Part shown: positions 14,909 to 25,263 of the stretch, piece by piece
Layout: every line of letters starts with the position of its first letter
Position numbering within the stretch: position 1 is the first letter of the stretch
NCBI GenBank assembly: GCA_035041965.1
Contig: JAPYMA010000603.1
Coordinates: 1 to 64,000, forward strand
Direction of reading: 5' to 3'
From: Anisakis pegreffii
Lineage: Eukaryota; Nematoda; Chromadorea; Rhabditida; Anisakidae
DNA: 64,000 bases
The notes under the pieces: model-generated
Seen by the model: the letters and a program-made list of their open reading frames with translations, nothing else
What the model was told of the DNA's origin: nothing
Database searches by the model: none
Program-made: the position numbers and the translations under genes

Positions 14909-15147
14909 GCTTACTTGAGGAGATATAGGTATTTTGTTAATGCAATCTCAGGTGGCACCTTCAAGGCTGCTGTCTTCTCAAGTTTGCCCAGTAACATATG
15001 AATTTTTTTACGTCATTCGATCCAGCTGGATCTCTGCATTCAGAAAAACATATATTTTGTTGGGCGATTTTGCTTAGCTGAGGAGATATAGCAATTTTCT
15101 TAGATCTATTTCAATTAGCGCAGTCGCGCTCATCCCTCATGTACATT
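14909..15147. repeat. Truncated terminal satellite unit and right edge of the array
   Basis: The last copy follows the consensus to GCGCTCATC, then shows CCTCATGTACATT where other units have ATTCATGTACATT, and then leaves the repeat completely (ACTAGAATGC...). The preceding unit (14506-14908) is also the most diverged one: it reads GAGTAATTTGG and CTATAGGAG where others read GAGCAATTTGG and CTTGAGGAG, and has a T8 run. Decay at the edge is usual where unequal exchange cannot homogenise copies. Confidence 0.9.
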
Positions 15148-15205
15148 ACTAGAATGCTCTTGAGTGGACTAGTAGTAAGTAAAACAGTTGAATGAACTTA
15201 TCCGT

Positions 15206-15578
15206 GTGGGCATGAAACCGATTACGTTTAGGTGATCATTCCCTGCAGATGATCCTCAACTTCATATTATGATGAGTTTATGTCCTTCATATGGGGAATG
15301 GCTTCCGGTTTCAGAAAATTTACATGACGTGAGATAAAAACTTCAATACCTTTAAATACACTTTATTATAAAAACCATATTTGTTCTCGCTTGTCGTTAA
15401 TGTATTCGCTATGGGCACTCGGTAGGCTACATTCAGATAACCCTTCCCCTCATATTTTTGCATTATCGCGGTAATTCATTTAATTAATCAAATGAGTTAT
15501 ACCTTGAAGTTCCAGAGGAGAATACATGACGTTATGTAAGAGTTCAAATTTTTCGAAATAGAACTTCTTATTAAAAAC
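15206..15578. repeat. Possible diverged ~200-205-bp tandem duplication beside the array
   Basis: Similar words recur about 200-205 bp apart: TGGGCA near 15208 and 15413; GAGTTTATG.CCTT near 15274 and GAGTTATACCTT near 15494; CAGA..A.TACATGACGT near 15312 and 15512, followed in both by A/T-rich text containing CTT.TTAT.AAAAAC. Identity is low and was judged by eye. It does not look like the satellite modules. Confidence 0.4.
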
Positions 15579-15845
15579 TTATTTTGGTCGTCTCAGTGAT
15601 CATATTGGTCCAAACTGATGGCAGCAAATAGACGAAGTCCAGTTGATGATTACTTCAACAATATTTCAAATCCGCGATGTATTTTTAAACGCATTATATG
15701 CAACCCGGCTTCTTGTTTCATACAATACAAATGTTTACGTGTTACGCAATAGACACTTCGTGACCATAAAATGTATCATTTGAAGAAATGTTAACGAATG
15801 AAAATGCTCATCATTGAGCTATAATTCTCGGTTCGTGTAAAATAG

Positions 15846-15851
15846 TTTATT
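15846..15851 (-). terminator. Candidate poly(A) signal AATAAA for the MPV17L2-like gene
   Basis: On the minus strand CTGATAATAAACTATT lies about 330 bp past the stop codon at 16181. It is the first canonical AATAAA I noticed downstream. A single hexamer in AT-rich DNA is weak evidence. Confidence 0.3.
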
Positions 15852-16180
15852 ATCAGTTTACTTTTAATTCACTACAATTTTACACAATTCATTTGTGGTA
15901 TTCATTATAAAGCTTCTATTTTTCGCTTTCAATTGTGTGCACATTGCAAATTTATCAGTGAAAATTAAATTGAAAAGCTTTGAACGAAAAAGAAGCTTTA
16001 CAACGAAGAGATCTATCGAATTCATTCATTGGCCATGAATATCAGTTCCTATTTCTCTGACAAAATGTCGATGTTTCACCATCGATTCACCAGTTTTTTT
16101 GTGAATACTCAATACAATTTCCATTTTCTCTGATAATATTTGTTGTCAGATGAAATTGTAACTTCCGAAGTTGTGCTTGG

Positions 16181-18121
16181 CTAGCTATCTGTAATGATAG
16201 GAGTCGGAGTGCCGTCAGCTTCATTGTGCTTAATATAGGACAAGAAACAATTGTAGACGAGTTGCACAGCCGAGACGTAGATTACCCGACATGAGGATGG
16301 CAGTAACCAGAAGTTCAAAGTTTGTGTTGGTGGCCATACTGAGCAGTCTAACTGAAAAATTAGGCTGACCTAATGATACATAGAATCAAATTACCAATTA
16401 ATACAGAAACTGAGACTATTTGGATACCTGAAATCGTACATTGTATACGATTTCCTGCTTTATCACTATCACAAAACTTTTGATGCCTACAAAAAATTCA
16501 GTTCCTTAGATGTTTTTCACATGAAAGTAGCTTCAGATAATTCATCAATGAAGGGAAAGGTTTTGGAAGGGATGATCATGAAAAGTTCACCATGAAAATT
16601 CGTAGAAATTTGCGTCGATATTCCGAGAGCGCTCTCCTCACCGATTGACCTTCGAGTAGCGCAACACCTGCAATACGCTTGTATGATTACCATTTCTCAA
16701 TCAGTTTCAGAAGAAGTTTACTTCAATTTCTTCAATCAATTCAATTTCAAATAATGAACTGGAATTCCCAGAAGCTCAGTTTGCCGAAAGAGAAATTTCA
16801 AGCATTTCAGTTCCTGAGAGATCACATCGATGGTGAAAGTAGCCATCTGATCGAATGAATGTGATTGAAATTTTGTGCTTCGATTGAAATTCAGGTGAGA
16901 AAGTGTAAAAATATCAGTGAATTTGACCGATCGCTCATTCATTGCACACAAGCTGAATCTTCAGCAGAAAATCACATTGTAGGGGAAACTAAATTTAATG
17001 CATTTAACTGTTCTGAAAGTTTTATTTTCATTGAAGGCAACAAAACGGGAAAATGAAATTTGTGACCTAATTCGACAAGTTTTGCAAAAAAATCGAATTA
17101 CAAACGAAAAGATGATCAGACCTGAAACAAAAGTTGATGCGAATACAGGCGATACTGCTAGATCGGCTATTACTTTCTTAAGTACAATACTCCCTTGATT
17201 GCCGCGAATTACGCTTGCATCAAGCCATTTGTACCAAAAATGATTCATTGGTCCTACCACGATACCCATTATTGAGAATCGCACTAAAATATGAGACTGG
17301 AACATCATTCTATTCTAATATTTGCATTAACTTCATATTATTGGAATCATTTTCGCCCCTTTATGAATCATTTACTTCCAAGAGCGCGCACCGATCTAAG
17401 CATACAGTAATGTTTGATCATAACGTTAACTCACTTTAGATCAGTGAGTTGGTTTTCGTTATTCTATTGGTAATCCTTTTGGTTATTATCTTTTTATCCT
17501 CTTGCTTTCAAAAACTATCGGCTATCCTCTTGATCAGTTCGTTATCCCCTCATATGAGAGACATTAACAGAATGAATAATTGTCTCGATCGGAATCAATG
17601 TTTTTATCTTCGAAGTTGGGTTACATCGAATAAATTTCATGTTTTTCATTCGCAGCCCGACAAAACACACGCAAACAACTTCCAATATGATTATTTGTCA
17701 AGAAATCCAAAATTATAAAATGTAAAATTCGCTTTACAAATGACGAATGAAATCTGGTCACGTATTGTTATGTACTATCGTGATTTGCAGTGAATATGAG
17801 TGATTATATCAAACGAGTTGATAGCATTGGTTTCTTATAGCTGATGAATGGGTTGAAGAAACGTACAAGTCCGCCAGATGGCTAATGGGCGATCTTTTCC
17901 GGGATCCCAATCGCCGTGAATGTACTGTTGCGCAACATCGGCGATTCCAAGCAGAGTTGAACATGACACTGTGTTCGTTGCCAGCAGATACCGTGGCGAG
18001 AAAGCCACTCGCACAAATTTCTATGCAAAAATGACCACGTTCAGATTAATTATGAAGCAACTTACTTATGAAATCGAATGTTTCCGGTCAAAAATACGAA
18101 TAGGTTCCCAAAAATCTTCAT
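16181..18121 (-). CDS. MPV17L2: Mpv17/PMP22-family protein, MPV17L2-like (five exons)
   Basis: Exons on the minus strand: 18121-18098, 18020-17867, 17283-17122, 16667-16591 and 16351-16181 (stop TAG). All introns (77, 583, 454 and 239 bp) are GT-AG, and the phases agree throughout, giving about 195 residues (human MPV17L2 is about 206). Family landmarks in order: LLATNTVSC and GIADVAQQ near the N-terminus; IWRTLRFSIMG then VGPMNHFWYKWLD; KKVIADLAVSPVF; LEGQSV with a basic helix; and DCSVWPPTQTLNFWLLP before the last helix. The family has four membrane segments in organelle inner membranes. In vertebrates MPV17L2 is mitochondrial and needed for mitoribosome assembly. LLxTNTxSC and LEGQ fit MPV17L2 better than MPV17 or PXMP2. 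The least certain part is exon 1 (eight codons from ATGAAGATT), chosen because it joins in phase 0; ATG one frame upstream at GTATGAATG is not used. Confidence 0.9.
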
Positions 18122-19314
18122 TCATACAATAAAGATTTTGGAGTAAAATCAACCGTCTACCGTCTCAACCGTCTCAACAATCTATATAATTATGAACACG
18201 TATTTAAACAGGTTAAAACCCTCAGTCTCTTTATTTTGGAATTATTGAGTTGAAGTTCAAAATGTACAAAAGATAACAACAAAATGGAAAGTCTCACAAA
18301 GAAGCGATTAGTCATTTAAAGCCGTTCGTTTGCGAAGAGTAACAAGAGTTTCGGTGTTGTCGCATCGCAAGTCATTGTCTCACATGAAAACTTCAGCGCA
18401 TAACTGGACACCCTCTTTATAAATTGGTGGTTAATGAATTCACTTTTCTTTCGCCTGATTGGAATCCTTCTCGTGGTCAATACCAATCTGAAGATTGCAA
18501 GATTGGTCAATACCAATTACACAACGAACGAATTAGAAAATTCAATATGTTGTCAACGATAACAACTTCGCGATCGTAAATAAATTCCACGCAGATGATC
18601 AAATAGGTTTAAGCAGAATGATTCAAATACGATCGAAAATACGAAGAAGAACCTACGGTTTCAACTGAAGAAACTAATAAGCTCTGAAATTTAGCAACAT
18701 TTTTTTCCTATTCAGCATCGGTATAGGATTAGAATAGGTTATAGTATCTTCATGAGCCATTCAAACGGGATACCAAGCCACAATTTCCGAGTCTTCAGTA
18801 AAATATCGTTCACGACTCACAGAATCTGTGAACATAATGAGAGCCATCGAATGAAATACCACTGGGAAGATTCATTACCTTTGATGTATAGGATCAGAGC
18901 AATTATTTTCACAGGTTCGATGTAAAATCGCTTCAATCAAACTGAAGGCTTGCGAACAGTGCTAACAATGCAATAGCGGGATATTGCGTGAAATTTGCTA
19001 CGATTCAGTCAAAAAAAAGAACAAAAATGAGTGAAACAAACGGCACAATCAGATTAAAATGTCATATTATATGGAAATCTATGATTGATGGACAGCAATC
19101 TCTCACAATTCCGACCAATTATTCACATGAGCTGTGTGTAATCTGACAAACAATGAAATTTTCAGTTGGAAAAGAGTGCATATATCGAAATATTTGCAAT
19201 AGGTGTAATAGTTAGATTATTCGAATGGAACATGAAAACGAATATATGAAATCCTGTTCGTATGTAGCTTCAACAGGCTTGATCGATGAATATTTGAACT
19301 GTGCCGTTAAAGAT

Positions 19315-19545
19315 TCAACGAATTAATTGAAATGCCAGGTGAGCATTCATAAATGTAAACAGCTGACCTAACAAATCAGGAGATGTCTCATTGAAAGGAA
19401 TAAAATTCATATTATCTATTGATTTCGAAACATTCAGTAAAAATCCCATGAATAATCCGGTGAATGTTTGAATTACAGCTAAAGAATAAATAATAATCTG
19501 AAAAATCAACATTTTCACCATGATCTTCACCAAAGCACCGTTGAT
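19315..19545 (-). CDS. Possible terminal exon with membrane segments, unrecognised
   Basis: An open frame of 76 codons plus stop follows an acceptor-like TTCCAGTCAG. It contains two hydrophobic stretches (around IFQIIIYSLAV and FTGLFMGFLL) and two N-glycosylation-type motifs (NVS, NET). About 75 bp upstream on the same strand is a GAG|GTAATT donor after an open segment whose phase could join it. No family was recognised. Chance is a real alternative. Confidence 0.22.
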   Translation of the reverse strand: MNGALVKIMVKMLIFQIIIYSLAVIQTFTGLFMGFLLNVSKSIDNMNFIPFNETSPDLLGQLFTFMNAHLAFQLIR

Positions 19546-19711
19546 CTGACTGGAAGCTCACTCAGCAGCAACTTAAAAACCATTCCTTATCAGTTCATTT
19601 ACAGGACATTGGTTATTTCCAGAATCTTCATGCTTGATTCCAGGCATATCATTACCCAATTACCTCGTAGTGGTTGAAATTCTACCACACTCAACAAACA
19701 ACTTTTGATTG

Positions 19712-19757
19712 TCCACTCGTGTAATTTCCACTCGTTTAATTTCCCACTCGTTTGATC
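19712..19757. repeat. Three tandem copies of a ~15-bp word
   Basis: TCCACTCGTGTAATT, TCCACTCGTTTAATT and TCCCACTCGTTTGAT follow one another with a 15-bp period, a small recent slippage-type repeat. Confidence 0.85.
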
Positions 19758-20403
19758 GTGAACATCACATGAATTTCAGCAATTGAAGTATCAAAAATCA
19801 CATTGAGCAGAAAAATACCCATGAGAAATCGCTCGTCACGTCATGATACAATTGGTTCAAATTGGTTCAAATAGCAATGATGTGATGATTTGATGCTTAA
19901 AATCAATCGCATTTCGTGTTGAATGCAAGAAAATGCTTTTATTCACAATCCTTTGAAATGTTCTAGTGCTTCGGGGAATGCTGAACATACTTGTTACTGC
20001 TTCATTTGTTATTTGATACTATTATTATGACGATAAATTTTCAAAATAGTGATGCATTTCGATACTTTTTGTTAGAATGAAAGAAGAGTAATAAATGAAA
20101 CATGTTCAGCATGAAAATTCAAAATCATCCTCATTATTCTATGCTATTATATTATGCAAGTAATAAAATGAGCGTTAGAAAGAACTGCTAATTAAATTGC
20201 ACGGAAACTATATATAGATCACATAGAGACTACGCATGACGATGCTATGACGAGTGAGTCAATTCATTCCTCTGCTGAAAATTCGTCAGAACGTTTAGAA
20301 AAAATATATTGGACGCAAAGCGAGTAATAATATTAATCTGGCAGTGACGGAAATATCGATGAAAAACCTCATATTAATGTGAGTTCCATGGAACGTCTCT
20401 TAG

Positions 20404-20547
20404 CGTTCACTAGTACATCGAAGTGTTTTGAATTTCAAAAATCATTTGAGGAACGGTTGTGAAATGAAAAAGTCCAAGAAAACAAGGATGCATTGTTATG
20501 AAAATGAGCAGGAACTGACGTATTTCGACATCCATCAACATTATTGA
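20404..20547 (+). CDS. Possible terminal exon, unrecognised
   Basis: After CGTCTCTTAG an in-phase open frame of 47 codons runs to TGA. The product would be charged and polar (KKSKKTRMHCYENEQELTYF in the middle). It has no recognised domain and no partner exon identified. Included only because the acceptor and composition are reasonable. Confidence 0.15.
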   Translation, partial: RSLVHRSVLNFKNHLRNGCEMKKSKKTRMHCYENEQELTYFDIHQHY

Positions 20548-23332
20548 GTGCTGACAAATGAAACGAATTCAAATCGATGTGATGTTGTCAACAACCGAAA
20601 ATAATTCGAATCGTGCTCACGATCGATGCCAAAAGCAATTGCTTTTTGCCTCGATTTTTTGAGTGAATAGTAACAAGCCAGAGGTGGCACTATGAATACA
20701 TCAATCATTGAGCGGTAATCGTAAACAAAAAATGATAACAATGAAATTTAGTAGCAATATAAGCTAACAAGCTTATGATTAGAATGCAATCGCTTTGACG
20801 ACTCGTATGCAATGTAACGGAATGCAAAAAACACGCTTAGAATATGAATAAGATAATCAAAGAATATCTTAAGAATAATCTTAAAAATACTTTAAAAAAC
20901 TATCTTAAGACTGTAGAACTGGATATGATCGAAAATTCCAAAACAATGTTAAGATCAACAGCAGTAAGTTTGAGATGCATAAAATAACCAAAGTTCTTAT
21001 ATACCTATGTAAGCTAAGGTGTGGTATGAATCGTGTAATTCTGAGTTAATAAATGGGTTTTATATTCGCATTTTGTTTGATATATCTATTTGACTATGCA
21101 TGTAAGCAGTTAGAATCGATACGGATAAATCCTATAACGTATTCGTTCGTTGCTCAGTTCTAAGCATGCTATATAAGCAGTAGCGAAAGCATGGAGTGCT
21201 TGATGAGGCAGCTGAATGATAGTGAGTAAGCCGGAACAAATGCGAACGCGTAGACACAAGCATAAGAATTTGAATAACAACTGAGGACGGATCGAGAGTG
21301 AGCGCAATGCTCAGAGAAACAACTGAATAAATAAAGAAGAAGCTTGATTGGAATGACAGCTTAACGCGTTGCAGGAATAAACTTCGCCTGGAATATCAAA
21401 ACAACAAGTGATCACAAGTGTTGCCGTAATATTATACTTCAACTGAAAACACGAATAATAACAGTGATACAACAGAAAATATTGGTGCTAAAACTGAGTT
21501 GATGCAATCGACAATAACAACAACAATTAACGATAGTGAAGCGTTTCGTAGAACTTTGCTGATCAACACCAAATGTTGCTGTATTAGTTTCGAAGTGAAA
21601 TTTTTTAAAGATTATGATGAACACCTCAATAAATTGCCATCACTTTTGATAGTTCAGAGTCAGTGACCTGTTGGTCGAATTTAAAAATCACCAGAGATAA
21701 GTATTTCGGTGAGAAGGAACTAAAACAACTAGTTTTTCGTTACATATCAGCCTTCTAAAGTCTGTTTGTCCTCAATTGATTGAAATTGTGGGCATTCAAC
21801 GATTCATGTCACGTGGAATAACACTAAACAAACAAATGAAACCGAGAAAAAGATCACCGTTGTAACGCTCAAAATGAGCTGTGAATACAAATTTATAACT
21901 GAATAAAAGCCACAATGAACATTTGGCAACTGTTACTCAAAACGAAGTGATAACATGCATAATTAGTTTAGTCCGGCTGCCACAATACCCTAATGTGTTA
22001 TAGCATCAGATTTCAACGTAAACATTGAGCATTGTCACAAATGCTCAGAGAACAATGCAAAGCGAACGCAATTTGCATTGATTTCTGATTTCTGATCACT
22101 CATCAATTCCATCTAATAATAGAAGAAATCAACGATTTTATAGTGTTTGATTGGTTGATGAATGCTGTAAAAATGTGAACTCTACCGAAATAAGACAGAC
22201 GCTAGCATATTTTTAATATCAAATCATACTCATTGAGTGAGTGGCGAAAAAAATGGTGAAGAACATCATTCACGTGTTTTCATGCTGAGTGAAATAACCG
22301 GATTTATGACGAAAAATAACATCATTGTCAAGTTGAAAAGATACACGATGAGGAAGACATATAACATTGCTATTGATCAACGATGACAAATGGAACTTTA
22401 TCAGTATTTATTGATCAACGATTCATTCACTACTAATCAAATAAGTGACATTTAAAGAGTGTTCGATGTACCTTCATATCAACATTGATAATATTGATAA
22501 CGTTGATGCCATTTATTGTCCTCGAATATTTCAGGGGCTTCAATTCAATTCAAACAAGTGCATCTCTTTATGAAACTGGTTGACGAATGATGTGAAAAAG
22601 AAATTAATGTTTTCTGTCAGTTTTATCTTATGGAAATGACTTTTTTCCACTGACGAGAATGAAATCATCAAAAAAAAAAGATGAGATGGCTTAAATTCTG
22701 TGCGAAAGCGAAATGATTTCGTTTCTGATACTCATGATTTCTTCAATGAAATTAAAATAATAAAAAAGTATCATTAACTTCTCTCAAATTAATTCCATAA
22801 GTAAATCGACAAGGGAACTTTCACAACATGCGACTTCTTCCATTGAAGAATTATCGCCTCCTTAAGATGATCATCGATGGTAGTGGGCAAATTCGGTTGA
22901 GTGGACAAATGAAAATGTTGATTGCATTCGATACAACCGTGAGACGAAGCAATGAACTAACAAAACTAACAGCAAATTGCATTGGGCAAGCAAATAAAAG
23001 CTAACTGAAGCGAACTGAGTAATTCCAGTTATCATTCATCGGAAGTGACCGACTGAAATGAAAGCTTGAGAGCGCACAAACAATCTCGATTATGCGCATC
23101 TCAGGCTTGATGCAATCTGAACTAATCAAGTTTTGTTTCCCCAAAGGAACGAACTGCAACGACTAATGGTTATTTTTGTTTTCCTTCATGACGTGCTCAA
23201 TCAGAATGAGTAGAAAAGCTTAAAATGAGTGTCAATTAAAGGCATAAATATAATCAAAAAGAGATCGTCGTTGTGCAGATATTGTTTTCTAACTCCTAAG
23301 TCCAATGTCCAATGTGCTTTCTCTTCATGCAG
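20548..23332. other. Gene-poor AT-rich span
   Basis: No recognised gene. A strong donor-like GTGAGTAAG at 21232 follows a short ATG frame (MECLMRQLND) that begins about 30 bp after CTATATAAG at 21168-21176. This could be a tiny first exon with a TATA-like box, but nothing confirms it. Everything else is AT-rich text with frequent stops in all frames. Confidence 0.4.
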
Positions 23333-23397
23333 TTGTTTGAGGGGAAATTTCGTTGCCGTTTTGAGGCTGGATCAGTGAACATGTCCAGATCAGTTAT
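23333..23397 (+). CDS. Possible 65-bp internal exon, unrecognised
   Basis: Bounded by a good acceptor (CTTCATGCAG) and a good donor (GTAAATG). Only one frame is open across it (begins LFEGKFRCRFEAG), leaving two bases for the next exon. It lies 1.9 kb upstream of the plus-strand exon pair at 25264-25761. The phase would join the alternative acceptor at 25232 (TAAATCAG), but not the better one at 25264. Confidence 0.22.
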
Positions 23398-23723
23398 GTA
23401 AATGAATGCAGCAAATTGTATTCGATCATTTCTTAAAATCCATCAGATCAGCGAGATATACAAGCGAAAAAATTCCGAAACATTGGCGTCGAAATATTCA
23501 AGAAGCAATGAAGCATTCAGGTGGTTGAAGCTACAGATACTTGAGACTGAACGAAGGAAATGCTTTGTGAATTCATAAAGTATAATTTATGGATAGTGTG
23601 GATTTGGATAATTCAGTCTAGTTAGTTTCCTTCATAAAATCAAACGTACAAAAGTATCTCACACACATCTTTCTGGTGCGCATTTAACTTAATAATCACT
23701 TGACAATAATAAGATCTCATTAC

Positions 23724-23891
23724 CTGCACTAGTGCGATGCGGGGACCGAAATAAAGTTGGGGACAGGAAAATCGGTGACGAAATTCTTCAGTCGGGAACC
23801 CCGAAAATATCATCGGCTCGAAAAAAGTCCCAGACTTGGACAGAATCCCCGGAATTCCTCGATCACCGCACCACACTAACCTCCACATCAT
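23724..23891 (-). CDS. G+C-rich patch with a splice-bounded open frame
   Basis: Bases ~23735-23880 are clearly richer in G+C and CpG than their surroundings. On the minus strand a 56-codon frame starts ATGATG directly after an acceptor-like ATGATCAG and ends at CAG|GTAATG, a strong donor. It includes GTFFEPMIFSGFP. No family was recognised. The plus strand is also open here (about 58 codons), so strand is uncertain. Alternatives are a conserved exon or a remnant of a mobile element of different base composition. Confidence 0.28.
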
Positions 23892-25263
23892 CTGATCATT
23901 TATAAGCGTTTGGGACTATGATGTTATCATATCCTGCATACTGGCAAGCTAGTCACTTTATGATGGTTGCTTATACCGAAGATCGCTCACTTTTCTGGTC
24001 GCAGTGCTCAAAAAATCAACAGAAACTAACCAGAGCCAAAAAATCATGATCTTATGTTCGATTGATACTTATTCGACTGTGTAATATCCCAGTAAATGAT
24101 TTACGCCCAACAGTTCTAACATCCTGTATGTTTACAGACCAAATTTCACCTCATTTGATTTCAGTGCTTGTTTTCTTGAAACTGAAAATCCTTCCCGATT
24201 CGCCCAATTGCAATCCATCTGTCAATTCGCTCTCAAAAAACATAAATTAAAATAGATAATATCGCTCGTATTATCCGTTGAAAGTCAAAACCATAGTTCA
24301 GATAATTAATCAGCTTCCCTATCAGCATGAATTCATCATCTTATTAAGAGCTCTCAGAGTGGAAATGCCCAAGCAATGAATAAAATCATCGATTTGTGTT
24401 TCATCCTAACTAACATCAAGTTGAGTTCTACGAAAATCCGATAACAACAAAACTTTAAAAATTCGTGAGTAAGTTGTCAATAGAATTCTAACATAGAAAT
24501 TCAAGTTACTGAGTGAGTGTTTTGGATGTTTGCTTGAAACTTCGATTTGCTTGAAACATTCTTTTAATATTTCATATGTGCTGTCACAAAGAATAATCTC
24601 GAGAAGATATCCAAGCTCTTAGAATATTTCCTTGAAATCCATCTGTCCATCTTTCTAATCATTGAAGCAACAACGATATCCTCATAGACGTCAAACCGAT
24701 GCTGTCGCTCAAAACACAGCATCTAATATTCCTTTCCTTTTATCAATTCCATCTACAAACTGTCCAATATTCAAATGCAATATATTGTTATTGTTTTAAT
24801 CATTACTATTTCTAATTTTAGATCCGTACTATTGTTACTATTATTATTACGTATCATTTTGATATTATAACTATAACTGTTATTATTATCTGCATTATTA
24901 TTGCTATTATCGTTATTGATAAAATTCTTATTATTTCTGTTCTTCGTAAATATGCCAGCAAAAAGCTGCCTTCAAAAAGTCTGTTTTTCTTTGCCAATAT
25001 TAATCGCTTGCGATACTTTGTATGCTTGGAATTCATGTCTTTGAAAGCAGTCAAATCAAGTTAAGTCCTTCCGTCACCATTGAGCGTAATTGATACCCCA
25101 ATTGGAAGATTTATTTTGATTGGATTGAATTATTTTTAGCACACTTGTTCGTTTTGCTAAAATCGTAACGACCACTATTATTGTTATGAATTATGATGAT
25201 GGCGCTTGATCGATTCTAAGCGATAAATCAGCACTGTTCGCGTTCTCCCATTCCGTTCTCCAG

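Larger units (their letters stand above)
1..15147. repeat. Satellite array, ~403-bp unit, about 37.6 head-to-tail copies
   Basis: Seen directly: the same unit recurs from base 1 (starting GCTTACTTGAGG) with a period of 402-404 bp, in one orientation and without interruption. Position 1 to the start of the last, truncated copy (14909) holds 37 units averaging 402.9 bp. Copies differ mainly by single-base variants (CTACATTC/CTGCATTC, TGCTCAGC/TGCTTAGC, AAATACG/AAACACG, GGCGGA/GGCAGA, GCTGACC/GCTAACC) and by T-run length (T6, T7, once T8), so the array is highly homogeneous. It begins outside the window. Short plus-strand open frames of 61-71 codons recur in phase with the unit. They come and go with a one-base indel (CTATTTTC/CTATTTC) and are not genes. 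Such arrays are typical of heterochromatin, centromeric or subtelomeric DNA; which of these applies cannot be told here. Confidence 0.98.
15148..16180. other. Single-copy flank between satellite and MPV17L2-like gene
   Basis: About 1 kb of AT-rich DNA with no convincing open frame on either strand. Its right part is probably the 3' UTR of the minus-strand gene that ends at 16181. A faint ~200-bp duplication in its left part is listed separately. Confidence 0.7.
18122..20403. other. AT-rich span, no recognised gene
   Basis: Upstream side of the MPV17L2-like gene. No domain was recognised. A 66-codon minus-strand open frame at 18316-18516 has an acceptor-like TCTTCAG and a GTGAGA donor inside it, but its phase does not join the MPV17L2 exons. 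A hydrophobic minus-strand open segment (19315-19545) and a short tandem repeat (19712-19757) are listed separately. Confidence 0.5.

Noticed and set aside
1..15147. CRISPR array
   Set aside because: The periodicity is that of a continuous 403-bp satellite with no short repeat/unique spacer alternation, and the host DNA is eukaryotic.
16961..17308. 115-codon minus-strand ORF taken as one protein
   Set aside because: Only its first half is the MPV17L2-like exon (17283-17122); the rest reads through the donor CAG|GTCTGA into an intron, and the true continuation is the LEGQSV exon at 16667.
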